Position numbers and translations under genes: made by a program
Shown here: positions 32,364-40,455 of the stretch, piece by piece
How positions within the stretch are numbered: position 1 is the first letter of the stretch
How the letters are laid out: each line of letters begins with the position of its first letter
Assembly: GCF_003605365.2 (NCBI RefSeq)
Contig: NZ_QYTU02000014.1
Coordinates: 1 to 40,573, forward strand
Length of the DNA stretch: 40,573 nucleotides
Direction of reading: 5' to 3'
Source of the DNA: Siminovitchia fortis
GTDB lineage: Bacteria > Bacillota > Bacilli > Bacillales > Bacillaceae_C
Notes under the pieces: generated by a model
Databases searched by the model: none
What the model saw: only the letters and a program-made list of their open reading frames with translations
Told to the model about the DNA's origin: nothing

Positions 32364-32582
32364 TCCATAGTCCCCTTTTACATTTTCTTTTCAAAGGTAT
32401 CATAGCATTTACAAAGTGCACTGAGGGCTTTTTGAAAAAAACGAAACAATTGGCCTACCTGTTTAATTGGGCACTATTAGTACTTAAGACTTGTTTGTTT
32501 CCTTATATTAACAAATATAACTATCTATTGTTTTTAGTCGTTGTTTTTTCACATATTAGTTCAAATTTCGACATGGGACCAT

Positions 32583-32611
32583 TTGACGAATGACACATTG
32601 TCATTTATACT
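32583..32611 (+). promoter_or_regulatory. Promoter of the membrane protein/TetR operon
   Basis: TTGACG (32583-32588), a 17-bp spacer and TATACT (32606-32611) form a good sigma-A promoter. A palindromic operator fills the spacer exactly. Confidence 0.75.
32590..32604. promoter_or_regulatory. TetR-type operator 1
   Basis: ATGACA-CAT-TGTCAT, 6-bp inverted arms with a 3-nt spacer, lies between the -35 and -10 boxes. The same arms recur at 32624. Confidence 0.75.
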
Positions 32612-32623
32612 GGAAGTGTAGAC

Positions 32624-32638
32624 ATGACATTGTGTCAT
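32624..32638. promoter_or_regulatory. TetR-type operator 2
   Basis: ATGACA-TTG-TGTCAT has the same arms and spacer length as operator 1. It is placed just downstream of the predicted start of transcription; centre-to-centre distance is 34 bp. Confidence 0.75.
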
Positions 32639-32663
32639 AATAAAAATGAGGAGTGAAGCAGCT

Positions 32664-33092
32664 ATGACTCCAATGGCAAATATCCCTCCTTTTATCCAGA
32701 GGGAGCTTGAAAAACTGAATGAGCTGATAACCCCTTTAATGAAAAAGGCGTCCAAATACGGATTTTGGTCCCTGCCTTTGATCCTTATTTCTGTTTTCAA
32801 TCTGGTCACCATCTTATTTTTCATTCCGGACAGGCAGAACATGGTGCTGACCATCATCCTGTACGCAGTGCTGGGGGCACTTGGCATGGCGCTGTCCAAG
32901 GAAGCGAAACACCAACGGAAAGAAATTCAAAAAATCAGCGCGGATTATGTCATCAGCCGGATTGAAAAAAGCGACATGGCTTCGCCTTCACTAAAAAGGA
33001 AATACACGGCAATGGTGAAGGAATCGCCGGTACTGGCCATCAATCACTTTGTAAAATTTTTGGAAGCGGAAAATAGAGAAAATCAATATTAA
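32664..33092 (+). CDS. Small membrane protein, DUF5392-like
   Basis: From ATG 32664 the product has 142 residues: a short amphipathic head, two hydrophobic helices (about 35-55 and 63-80), then a basic, helical cytoplasmic tail. Its layout resembles the DUF5392 family (Bacillus subtilis YwnF type) in my recollection, but I could not verify this. GAGGAG is about 11 bases upstream of ATG 32664; ATG 32646 overlaps that site. It is first in an operon with the TetR gene 15 bases downstream, and is probably that regulator's main target. Confidence 0.7.
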   Translation: MTPMANIPPFIQRELEKLNELITPLMKKASKYGFWSLPLILISVFNLVTILFFIPDRQNMVLTIILYAVLGALGMALSKEAKHQRKEIQKISADYVISRIEKSDMASPSLKRKYTAMVKESPVLAINHFVKFLEAENRENQY

Positions 33093-33106
33093 AGGATGAA
33101 GGAATC

Positions 33107-33730
33107 ATGCCTAAATTGACATTTTACAATTTACCCGATGAAAAAAGACAAACATTGATTCAAGCGCTCAAAAGTGAATTTTCAAGGGTACCTCTGTTTG
33201 AGGCTTCCGTTTCCAACATTGTAAAAGCAGCGGGAATCCCGCGTGGAAGCTTTTATCAATATTTCGAGGACAAAGACGATGCTTTTTTCTACCTGCTTAA
33301 CGAACTGGCGGAGCAGGAAAAATATAATTTCCTCTCCATCCTCAGCATGCATAACGGAGACCCGTTTGAAACAGCCATTGATTTTTATAAACGAATGCTT
33401 GAAGAAGAGGAGCATTTCCACTTTTTGAAAAATGCTTTGTTAAACATGACGCAAAAAATTGAAAGTTTCTTTGGAAGAATGATCACCGACCCTGACAAAA
33501 ACAGCGAAAACTTTAAAGCGACTGCTGCATTAGTTGATCGAAGCAGCTTAAATATATCCAGCGAAAAGGAGCTGTATCACGCTTTACAAATCATTTCGAC
33601 CATTATATTTAGAAATTTAGCCGAAACATTTGCGCACAATCTATCCCCTCATGAATCTTTGGCTAATCTTAAAACAGAAATCAATCTGATTAAAAGAGGA
33701 CTTGTCCGGGAATCTACACTCACAAAATAA
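33107..33730 (+). CDS. TetR-family autoregulator
   Basis: This 207-residue regulator has an N-terminal HTH (about 12-55: LIQALKSEFSRVPLFEASVS, NIVKAAGIPRGSFYQYFEDK, DDAFFYLL) and a helical ligand domain. It is the second gene of an operon whose promoter carries two matching palindromes (32590-32604 and 32624-32638). Autorepression together with the membrane protein gene is therefore likely. Ligand unknown; membrane-active compounds would suit a small membrane protein as target, but this is inference. Confidence 0.9.
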   Translation: MPKLTFYNLPDEKRQTLIQALKSEFSRVPLFEASVSNIVKAAGIPRGSFYQYFEDKDDAFFYLLNELAEQEKYNFLSILSMHNGDPFETAIDFYKRMLEEEEHFHFLKNALLNMTQKIESFFGRMITDPDKNSENFKATAALVDRSSLNISSEKELYHALQIISTIIFRNLAETFAHNLSPHESLANLKTEINLIKRGLVRESTLTK

Positions 33731-33765
33731 TGGCAGGGAATCGATATCCCTGTCATTATTTTTCC
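33726..33765 (+). terminator. Intrinsic terminator of the membrane protein/TetR operon
   Basis: A 14-bp stem (33726-33739 with 33747-33760) with one G-U pair in the plus-strand RNA is followed by TTTTT. The 5' arm overlaps the stop codon. Confidence 0.9.
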
Positions 33766-33979
33766 CAAAACAAGTCTCAGCTTTTTTATTTCCCATCAAA
33801 ATTTTTCATGAATCCTAATAAATTAGGTTATTTTAAGTGAATTCGAAATGTCCTGACGGGCTTGGAAAATATTTCTCGGGAAATATGTCGAAACGGAGTG
33901 TTATTGGTGTTTCCCCCACCTTCTCCTATAAAATAGGTTATAGACAAAAAACAAGAAATATTTTTTAAGGAGTAAAAAA

Positions 33980-34165
33980 ATGGGACCCATACAATTAACA
34001 ATCACAATGGCTGCATTTGTAATCATCAAAAATTACTTTTATGAAAAAGAAAAAAGAAAAATTACTGTTACAGAAACCATTATAGAAATAATAGGAGTGG
34101 TTTCTCTTATCATGATCATTGACTACTTTATTTTAGATGGAATCAAAAAACTGAAAGGCGGGTAA
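33980..34165 (+). CDS. Small membrane protein (61 aa)
   Basis: The 61-residue product has two hydrophobic helices (about 3-19 and 33-52) separated by a very basic loop, KEKRKITVTE. The start is well supported by TTAAGGAG. It ends three bases before the SLAP-domain gene, with which it is probably translated. No family recognised. Confidence 0.7.
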   Translation: MGPIQLTITMAAFVIIKNYFYEKEKRKITVTETIIEIIGVVSLIMIIDYFILDGIKKLKGG

Positions 34166-34168
34166 AGC

Positions 34169-34561
34169 ATGGTCAAGCTTCATTTTCATCCTGTTTGGGA
34201 TAGCAAATTAACAAAGGAACAGAAGGATGAATTGGTGAAAATCTTAAAGTCACTGTCCAAACCATCAGGCGACCTGGAAGCTGCACTCGTCAGAGGGAAA
34301 TATAAGAAAAACGGCGGATTGGTTGCAACTGTCCTATTATTGAACGGTCGGGAAAAGAGACTGGAAATCGGCCGCATCAAAGTACAAATAACGGACGATA
34401 AGGGAGTAGTTGTTGCAGAGGAAACTTTTGATCCAAGTCTGCATCTGGAGCCGGATACTGCACAGCCGTGGTCATTTGTCTTTTCCAAAGAATCAGTTCG
34501 AATACCAAACGCAAATCCCATGATTTGGAAAATAAACCTCCTGATAAACGGGCAAATATAA
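34169..34561 (+). CDS. SLAP domain protein
   Basis: This 130-residue protein corresponds to a single SLAP domain: the start LHFHPVWDSKLTKEQKDEL, the central VATVLLLNGREKRLEIGRIK and VVVAEETFDPSLHLEPDTAQ, and the ending PWSFVFSKESV follow the family pattern. SLAP domains occur in proteins linked to the accessory Sec/S-layer assembly genes of Bacillus. No signal peptide is present, so it is probably cytoplasmic or exported by another route. It is coupled to the small membrane protein upstream. Confidence 0.7.
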   Translation: MVKLHFHPVWDSKLTKEQKDELVKILKSLSKPSGDLEAALVRGKYKKNGGLVATVLLLNGREKRLEIGRIKVQITDDKGVVVAEETFDPSLHLEPDTAQPWSFVFSKESVRIPNANPMIWKINLLINGQI

Positions 34562-34587
34562 GAATTCGTTGTATTTGCCCGTTTTTT
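34548..34587 (+). terminator. Intrinsic terminator after the SLAP gene
   Basis: ACGGGCAAATA (34548-34558) pairs with TATTTGCCCGT (34572-34582), followed by TTTTT. It lies between convergent genes, and its weak reverse U run (TTTA) may also stop the ABC transporter operon. Confidence 0.85.
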
Positions 34588-34595
34588 GCGTCTCC

Positions 34596-35393
34596 TTAAC
34601 ACGGCTGCTTCACATCCACAAACAATGTGTTGAGATCATTCACAATATAATCGGGATATATCTTGGCTTTGTCGACTTCCTCTTTTCTCGTCACACCAGT
34701 CAAGACGAGACAGGTACTAATTTCATTGAACTTTCCCAATAAAATATCGGTTTCCAGGCGGTCGCCTACGATCAGACACTGATCCCTGTCCACATTTAGC
34801 TCCTTAAGGATCCGCTCTCCGTAAAAAACGGAGGGTTTCCCAGTCACCTGGAAGATGGACTGACCTGAAGCGACTTCAATAGCACGGGCAATCGCATACG
34901 TGTCGGAAACGACCCCTCCCGGAACCGGACAGGTAGGATCCGGATTTGTCACAATAATTTTCGCACCGTTTCTGACAGCGTTCATGGCCAAGTTCAATTT
35001 GTCATACGTAAAAGTACGGTCAAGGCCGACCAGTACATGAGTCGCTTCCATCGGTTCTTCTGTCATGTTCAATTGAAAATAGTTAAATTCAGTCTTGATT
35101 GCTTCTTCGCCGACAACATAAATGACGGCGTCTGGAAAATTCTCTGCAAAATACAATGCAGATATGAACGGACCTGTAAGAATTTCCTCATGACAAACAT
35201 CGATTCCCAATGTTTCCAGTCTCCGCTGGCAGTCTTCCCGTGTCTGCGTGGGTGAGTTTGTAATAAACAATAACTTTTTGTCGTTCATCCTTAACGCTTC
35301 CAGCATTTCTTTTGCACCAGGCAAAATTTCATTCCCCAAATAAATCGTACCGTCCAAATCGAAACAATACGCCTCAAAGTCATTTATATACAT
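34596..35393 (-). CDS. HAD-IIA family sugar or polyol phosphatase
   Basis: This 265-residue member of the NagD/AraL group has the nucleophile motif FDLDGTIYLG near the start, motif II in LLFITNSPTQ, the C2A cap with HVLVGLDRTFTYDKL and TNPDPTCPVPGG, and the acidic motif IVGDRLETDILLG. Such enzymes dephosphorylate phosphosugars, glycerol phosphates or nucleotides. It is the last gene of the ABC importer operon, so it probably acts on the imported compound or its product. Distance to the ATPase gene is 18 bases. Confidence 0.88.
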   Translation of the reverse strand: MYINDFEAYCFDLDGTIYLGNEILPGAKEMLEALRMNDKKLLFITNSPTQTREDCQRRLETLGIDVCHEEILTGPFISALYFAENFPDAVIYVVGEEAIKTEFNYFQLNMTEEPMEATHVLVGLDRTFTYDKLNLAMNAVRNGAKIIVTNPDPTCPVPGGVVSDTYAIARAIEVASGQSIFQVTGKPSVFYGERILKELNVDRDQCLIVGDRLETDILLGKFNEISTCLVLTGVTRKEEVDKAKIYPDYIVNDLNTLFVDVKQPC

Positions 35394-35411
35394 TCACTGT
35401 TCCCCCCAATA

Positions 35412-36533
35412 TCAAGAAGAAGTTAGTAAAGCCCCATGATAAACTTCCAGGCTCTTTAGCCGTTTCTTTGTGCTTTTGTCGAATAAATGGATTGCATTTT
35501 CATTAAAAGAAAGATAAATTGGATCTCCCGTTTTCAAATGATCATCAGTCTTGCATTTGACCACAATCTGCTGGCCGGCCAACCGTGTATGCACGAGCAT
35601 TTCCGCCCCATTGGTCTCAATTAAATCCACGACGCCTTTTATTGAGGTTTTTTCTGCGGAAATGGTGATATCCTCAGGCCTGACCCCCAGGATAACCGCC
35701 TTGCTCTTATGTTTCTTCAAAAGCAGCTGCTCACTTTTCGAAAGTGGATAGACCGCCTCTCCGGAACCGATGATAAATTGATTCCCTTCAATATTTCCTT
35801 CGAAAAAATTCATCCCGGGCTGCCCAATAAAACTGGCTACAAATACATTTTCAGGAGATCTGTACACTTCAGAAGGTGTGCCGATCTGCTGAATCTCACC
35901 GTCTCTCATGATGACAATTCTTGTCGCCATCGTCATCGCTTCCGTTTGATCGTGAGTTACATAAATCGTCGTTGTTCCCAACTGGCGGTGCAGCCTGATA
36001 ATCTCAGCGCGCATTTGGACACGGAGCTTCGCGTCCAAATTGGACAGCGGTTCGTCCATCAGAAAAATACTGGAGTTCCGAACAATTGCCCTGCCAAGCG
36101 CAACTCTTTGCCTCTGCCCGCCGGAAAGTTCTTTCGGCTTCCTCTTCAGCAAGCTGCTCAACCCAAGGATTTCAGCCGCCTCTTCAACTTTCGCCTTCAC
36201 TTCATTTTTCGGCACCTTTTGGCGTCTCAATCCAAAGGCCATATTTTCAAAAACAGTCATATGGGGATAAAGTGCATAGTTTTGAAAAACCATGGCAATA
36301 CCCCGATTTTTCGGTTCCACATCATTGACTCTTTGGCCACCGATTAATAAATCCCCTCCTGAGATATCCTCTAAACCTGCAATCATCCTAAGGGTTGTTG
36401 ATTTTCCACAACCAGAAGGGCCAACCAGTACAATAAATTCCTTTTCCTGAATATCCAGGTTGAAGTTCCGCACAGAATAATCGTTGCTTCCAAGATATTT
36501 TTTACACACGTCACGTAATTGAATGTTTGACAT
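35412..36533 (-). CDS. ugpC: ABC transporter ATPase, UgpC/MsmK-type
   Basis: This 373-residue nucleotide-binding subunit of a carbohydrate-type importer has Walker A GPSGCGKST, a Q-loop in MVFQNYALYPHM, the signature LSGGQRQRVALGRA, Walker B IFLMDEPLSNLD and the switch His in YVTHDQTEAMTMA. A C-terminal TOBE/MOP-like regulatory domain is present (about 240-365). Its start overlaps the isomerase gene by 23 bases. Having its own ATPase sets this system apart from Bacillus importers that share MsmX. Confidence 0.9.
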   Translation of the reverse strand: MSNIQLRDVCKKYLGSNDYSVRNFNLDIQEKEFIVLVGPSGCGKSTTLRMIAGLEDISGGDLLIGGQRVNDVEPKNRGIAMVFQNYALYPHMTVFENMAFGLRRQKVPKNEVKAKVEEAAEILGLSSLLKRKPKELSGGQRQRVALGRAIVRNSSIFLMDEPLSNLDAKLRVQMRAEIIRLHRQLGTTTIYVTHDQTEAMTMATRIVIMRDGEIQQIGTPSEVYRSPENVFVASFIGQPGMNFFEGNIEGNQFIIGSGEAVYPLSKSEQLLLKKHKSKAVILGVRPEDITISAEKTSIKGVVDLIETNGAEMLVHTRLAGQQIVVKCKTDDHLKTGDPIYLSFNENAIHLFDKSTKKRLKSLEVYHGALLTSS

Positions 36534-37314
36534 CCTGCATCCCCCAGCTATTGATTTTGACCAGATTCATCGAATGTTCAGCACGATCAACCGTATTTGT
36601 TTCAAATACATATTTGATCGGCCTGCCCTTTAACTCTTGCAAAAGTGGTTGAAAAGGGATCGTCCCTTCACCGATTTGCAAATGCTCGTCGCTTGAACCA
36701 TGGTTGTCATTAATATGAAGGCCGTACAAATACGGGTATGCTTTCCGGCATTCATCTAAAAACCCAGCCTGCCCATTTATATAGCAGTGCCCTGTATCCA
36801 GCATTATGCCAGCACGCGGATCATCGATCATTTGGATGACTGAAACGAGCTCATCAATAGAGGTACCTATAGCATTTTCCGCATCAGGAACATTTTCAAT
36901 CAGCAGCCTTGTTTTTTCAGGCAATTCCTGCAGCATTTTGTTTGAAAAATCGGCCGCTGATTTCAGCCCGCCATCAATGGAAGGATTGCTGCCCAGATGG
37001 AATAGCACATATTCCACTTCCAGTATTTTGGCTATCGACAAACATTTCTTCCAAATTTGTTCCGTCTCTTCATCTGGAGAAGCGGGATTGAACCCTTCAA
37101 TGGGCAGATGAAATCCGAAAGAAACATCGTTCTCTTTTGCAAGTCTTGCCAAATTTCCGATTTCTGACCTTTCCATATACAGCAGGAGCCTGCCATGATA
37201 CTTTCCTTCTCCCATGATTTCAATCGATTTCCAGCCGCCTTTTAACATAAGAGCTTCAACGGCCGGCTCAATGGGCAATGCGAATAATGTATAAGTCGAA
37301 ATAGAGTAACCCAA
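36511..37314 (-). CDS. Sugar phosphate isomerase/epimerase-like TIM-barrel protein
   Basis: The 267-residue protein has the xylose-isomerase-like TIM-barrel (AP endonuclease 2) pattern with probable metal ligands in the segments LIENVPDAENAIG (Glu), GIMLDTGHCYINGQ (Asp, His), LYGLHINDNHGSSDEHL (His, Asp) and YVFETN (Glu). These proteins are epimerases, isomerases or dehydratases, sometimes lyases or phosphodiesterases. Its place inside the importer operon says it acts on the transported substrate. Substrate unknown. Confidence 0.82.
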   Translation of the reverse strand: MGYSISTYTLFALPIEPAVEALMLKGGWKSIEIMGEGKYHGRLLLYMERSEIGNLARLAKENDVSFGFHLPIEGFNPASPDEETEQIWKKCLSIAKILEVEYVLFHLGSNPSIDGGLKSAADFSNKMLQELPEKTRLLIENVPDAENAIGTSIDELVSVIQMIDDPRAGIMLDTGHCYINGQAGFLDECRKAYPYLYGLHINDNHGSSDEHLQIGEGTIPFQPLLQELKGRPIKYVFETNTVDRAEHSMNLVKINSWGMQDVKHSIT

Positions 37315-37332
37315 TAATCATCCGCCTTTCTG

Positions 37333-38118
37333 TTACTTGATTCCTGAATGCATGAAGCTTGATATGAACTGCCTTTGAAAAATGAAGAAAGCCATCAATA
37401 GCGGCAAAGCGACAAACAAAGTGGCAGCACCGACCACTCCCCACTGCGCTCCGGAGTCAGATGCTTTGGCAAACATCGAAAGCCCGACAGTCAGCGGCCG
37501 ATTCATATCGGAATCCGTGATAATCAGCGGCCATAAAAAGTTGCTCCATTGATGGCATACTGATATAAGTCCAAAGGCGATATAAGTTGGCTTCGCCAAA
37601 GGCACATATACATGCCAAATCGTCTGAAGCCGGCTGCACCCTTCCATTTTTGCGGCTTCTTCCAATTCATAGGGAACACCTTTAAAGGTCTGCCTCAGCA
37701 AGAAAATTCCAAAAGCAGAAATGAAGTAAGGAACCATGATCGCCAGCTTAGTATCGTAGATTCCGAGCTGGGCAATCGTGTTTGAATTTGGAAAAATCAA
37801 CAGCTCAATCGGAATCATAATTTGCACAAGGTACAAGAGGAACATCATCCCCTGTCCGATGAAATTCATCCGGGCAAATGCATAGGCAGCAAGCGTCATC
37901 GTGACAAGCTGGACAGCCAGAATGACAATGACAATAACGAGCGTATTGATATAATATTGCGCGAAAGGAGCCGTCCTCCAGGCTTCGGCAAAATTATTGA
38001 ATGTCAGCGAAAATTTCTCTGCCTTTGTGTCTGTAAAGGCCATATAGATGATTCCGAAGAGCGGAAGGGCCCAAAGCAGAGCCAAAACATATGTCGAAAT
38101 ATTGATGAGGCGATTCAA
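37333..38118 (-). CDS. ABC importer permease, UgpE/MalG-like
   Basis: This 261-residue permease has six hydrophobic segments and the cytoplasmic EAA loop LEEAAKMEGCSRLQTIWHVY followed by VPLAKP. The start is TTG 38118 with AAGGTGGT upstream; no ATG fits better. It lies between the other permease (12 bases) and the isomerase gene (18 bases). Confidence 0.88.
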   Translation of the reverse strand: MNRLINISTYVLALLWALPLFGIIYMAFTDTKAEKFSLTFNNFAEAWRTAPFAQYYINTLVIVIVILAVQLVTMTLAAYAFARMNFIGQGMMFLLYLVQIMIPIELLIFPNSNTIAQLGIYDTKLAIMVPYFISAFGIFLLRQTFKGVPYELEEAAKMEGCSRLQTIWHVYVPLAKPTYIAFGLISVCHQWSNFLWPLIITDSDMNRPLTVGLSMFAKASDSGAQWGVVGAATLFVALPLLMAFFIFQRQFISSFMHSGIK

Positions 38119-38130
38119 CTGTATACCACC

Positions 38131-38997
38131 TTAACTGTAATGAATTTTACGGTCTGCTCCAAAGAACTGAATGGCTGCGACCATCAGCATCAAAACTAAC
38201 ACAACCACTGTCGCAGTCGACGCTTTCCCGTAATCCATGAAACGGAAAGTACTTTCATAGATGTAGTAGAGCAGCAGATTGCTGGCATTGTTTGGGCCGC
38301 CCTGTGTCATCACGACAAGCTGGTCCACGGTTTTGAACGCATTCGTTGTCGCGATGATAAAAGAGAACAGGGTTGTCGGCATCAGCAATGGAAAGATGAT
38401 TTTTCTAAATTGGACCCACTTGGACGCTCCGTCCATATAGGAAGCTTCAAGCAGTTCCTTAGGAATATTTTGTAGGGCGGCCAAATAAAAGATCATAAAG
38501 AATCCGGCTTCCTTCCAAATCACCATCACCATGATGGCAATAAGGGCTGTACTTGAATTCCCCAGCAGATTCATTTCCCCTGCTCCAAACATCTTGAACA
38601 GACTATTGACCATCCCGTACTCCGGCGTATAGAAAAACAGCCATATGAACGCCGCAGTCACCATCGGAATCACAACCGGGTAAAAGAAAAATGTCCTTGC
38701 AAGACTGCTCCCTTTCATTGCACGATTGACCAGCATTGCAAGCCCCATTCCGATCAACACGCTTGTTGGTACGGTCCCAACCGCAAACCAGATATTATTG
38801 ATCAACGCCTTCCGAAACACCTCATCTTCCCACATCATTTTAAAATTGTCCGCACCGATATAAACGGGATCCGCTGTTGACAGATCTGATTGAAAAAAAC
38901 TCGTAAACAGCGTCTTGATCATCGGATACAACGTAAACATGATGAGGAATATGAGGGACGGAAGGAGAAAAAGCCATGCTGTTGCATTTTCTTTCAT
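38131..38997 (-). CDS. ABC importer permease, UgpA/MalF-like
   Basis: This permease of about 288 residues has six hydrophobic segments. Its N-terminus FLLPSLIFLIMFTLYPMIKT is typical of UgpA-type subunits, and the EAA loop reads ELLEASYMDGASKWVQFRKI followed by IFPLLMP. ATG 38997 is preferred (AAGGA about 12 bases upstream). GTG 39018 in the same frame is possible but has a poor ribosome site. Confidence 0.88.
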   Translation of the reverse strand: MKENATAWLFLLPSLIFLIMFTLYPMIKTLFTSFFQSDLSTADPVYIGADNFKMMWEDEVFRKALINNIWFAVGTVPTSVLIGMGLAMLVNRAMKGSSLARTFFFYPVVIPMVTAAFIWLFFYTPEYGMVNSLFKMFGAGEMNLLGNSSTALIAIMVMVIWKEAGFFMIFYLAALQNIPKELLEASYMDGASKWVQFRKIIFPLLMPTTLFSFIIATTNAFKTVDQLVVMTQGGPNNASNLLLYYIYESTFRFMDYGKASTATVVVLVLMLMVAAIQFFGADRKIHYS

Positions 38998-39029
38998 GTT
39001 TTTTCCCAATTCCTTCACCTCATGAAAAC

Positions 39030-40364
39030 TTATTTATATGGCTTTAACAGGGATTCAGCCTGTTCTTGAGCCTGATCCAATGTTTTGTCCACGTCAGCTC
39101 CATCAATTGCCGCCTGAATGGCATCTGATAAAATCTTGATGATTTTCCCTTGCTCGTAAACCGAGATTTCCTTATGTGCATTTTCCAGCTGCTGCATGGC
39201 AGTCAGGGCCTGCGGGAATGAATCTGTGTACTCTTTTAATGCTGGAGTTTCATAGCTTGATTGACGTGTTGCAATATAGCCTGTGTCAATGCTCCATTCC
39301 GCTGCACGCTCAGGATCCGCAATCCATTTAATAAATTCCATGGACGCAAGCTGTCTTTCTTCTGCAATATCCTTGAAGATATAGAAGTTCCCCCCGCCTG
39401 TCGGAGTAGCAGCGCGCTTATTTTCCGGCAAGAAGGCAACGCCAAATTCAAAATCAGCGTTATTTTTAACATTCGTCAGGTTCCCTGTGGTAGAAAGCAT
39501 CATAGCCGTTTTACCTTCAATGAAGTCAGTAGGAACAGTATTCCAGTCAAGTACGCCTTCGGGCATCACCTTGTGTGTCTTAGAAAGGTCAATCCAATAT
39601 TTTAGAGCTTCCTTGGCCGGTTCGGAATCAAAATAAACCTCTTTTCCGTCGTCACTCATCAGGTTTCCTTCACCAGCCTGGAGTGCTAAAGCCTGATAGA
39701 TCCAATAACCGCTGATCGTAGCCGGCAATTCAATCCCCCATTGGCCGTCCTTCGTAAGCTTTTTACCATACTCCACAACCTCATCCCAGTTGGCAGGAGC
39801 AGCTTCCGGGTCGAGGCCCACTTCCTTGAACAGATCCTTGTTGTAATAAAGCAGGACCGTGCTTCGCTGGAACGGGACAGACCATGTTTTCCCTTCCGCC
39901 TGGGAATTCAGCATGAATCCAGGGAAGAAGTCATCCATCATTTTTTTTGCTTCCGGATCTTTTTCAATCATATCGTCCAGTGGCAGGATAGAGTCCTTCA
40001 ATTGGAAGAGGTCAACGGACAGAAGAACCGCCATATCCGGGGACTTTCCGTTTTTTACAGCCGTCTGGACCTTCGTCATGGACTCATCATAGTTCCCGCT
40101 GTAGACCGGCGAGACCGTTACTTTTTTTCCATTCACTTCAATTCCTTCTTTATTGAACTCCTCTGCATATCCGTCAATCACTTCCGTAATTTCACCGCCG
40201 ACGTTCACCGGGTAATACCACGTCAGATCGATCGTCTCTCCGTCAGTTGTTTCGGACTTAGCACCATCCGAATTGCTATTGGAACCGGCACTGTTGCTGC
40301 CGCATGCGCTTAATAAGCTAAAAATAAACAGGAAGAGTGCAAGAAATATGGGAGTTTTCCTCAA
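39030..40364 (-). CDS. ABC importer substrate-binding lipoprotein, UgpB-like
   Basis: From TTG 40364 the product has 444 residues. AAAGAGG lies nine bases upstream. The lipoprotein signal RKTPIFLALFLFIFSLLSAC places the lipidated Cys at 20, followed by a Ser/Asn spacer. The mature protein is a family 1 solute-binding protein, with LTWYYPVNVGGEITEVIDGY, VYSGNYDESMTKVQ, PDMAVLL and QRSTVLLYYNKDLFKEVGLD as typical blocks. The WYYP..GG..TEVI and YSGNYDESM segments recall the glycerol-3-phosphate binder UgpB. The frame remains open upstream into a dispersed repeat, but those residues do not form a signal peptide. First gene of the operon. Confidence 0.88.
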   Translation of the reverse strand: MRKTPIFLALFLFIFSLLSACGSNSAGSNSNSDGAKSETTDGETIDLTWYYPVNVGGEITEVIDGYAEEFNKEGIEVNGKKVTVSPVYSGNYDESMTKVQTAVKNGKSPDMAVLLSVDLFQLKDSILPLDDMIEKDPEAKKMMDDFFPGFMLNSQAEGKTWSVPFQRSTVLLYYNKDLFKEVGLDPEAAPANWDEVVEYGKKLTKDGQWGIELPATISGYWIYQALALQAGEGNLMSDDGKEVYFDSEPAKEALKYWIDLSKTHKVMPEGVLDWNTVPTDFIEGKTAMMLSTTGNLTNVKNNADFEFGVAFLPENKRAATPTGGGNFYIFKDIAEERQLASMEFIKWIADPERAAEWSIDTGYIATRQSSYETPALKEYTDSFPQALTAMQQLENAHKEISVYEQGKIIKILSDAIQAAIDGADVDKTLDQAQEQAESLLKPYK

Positions 40365-40455
40365 CGCTTTCAACCTCTTTCTTTTGGAGATATTTTTACT
40401 GATAAATTGGATGCCTGTATAACGCTTAGTAGACCGGATTCCCCCCTTTTTATTA

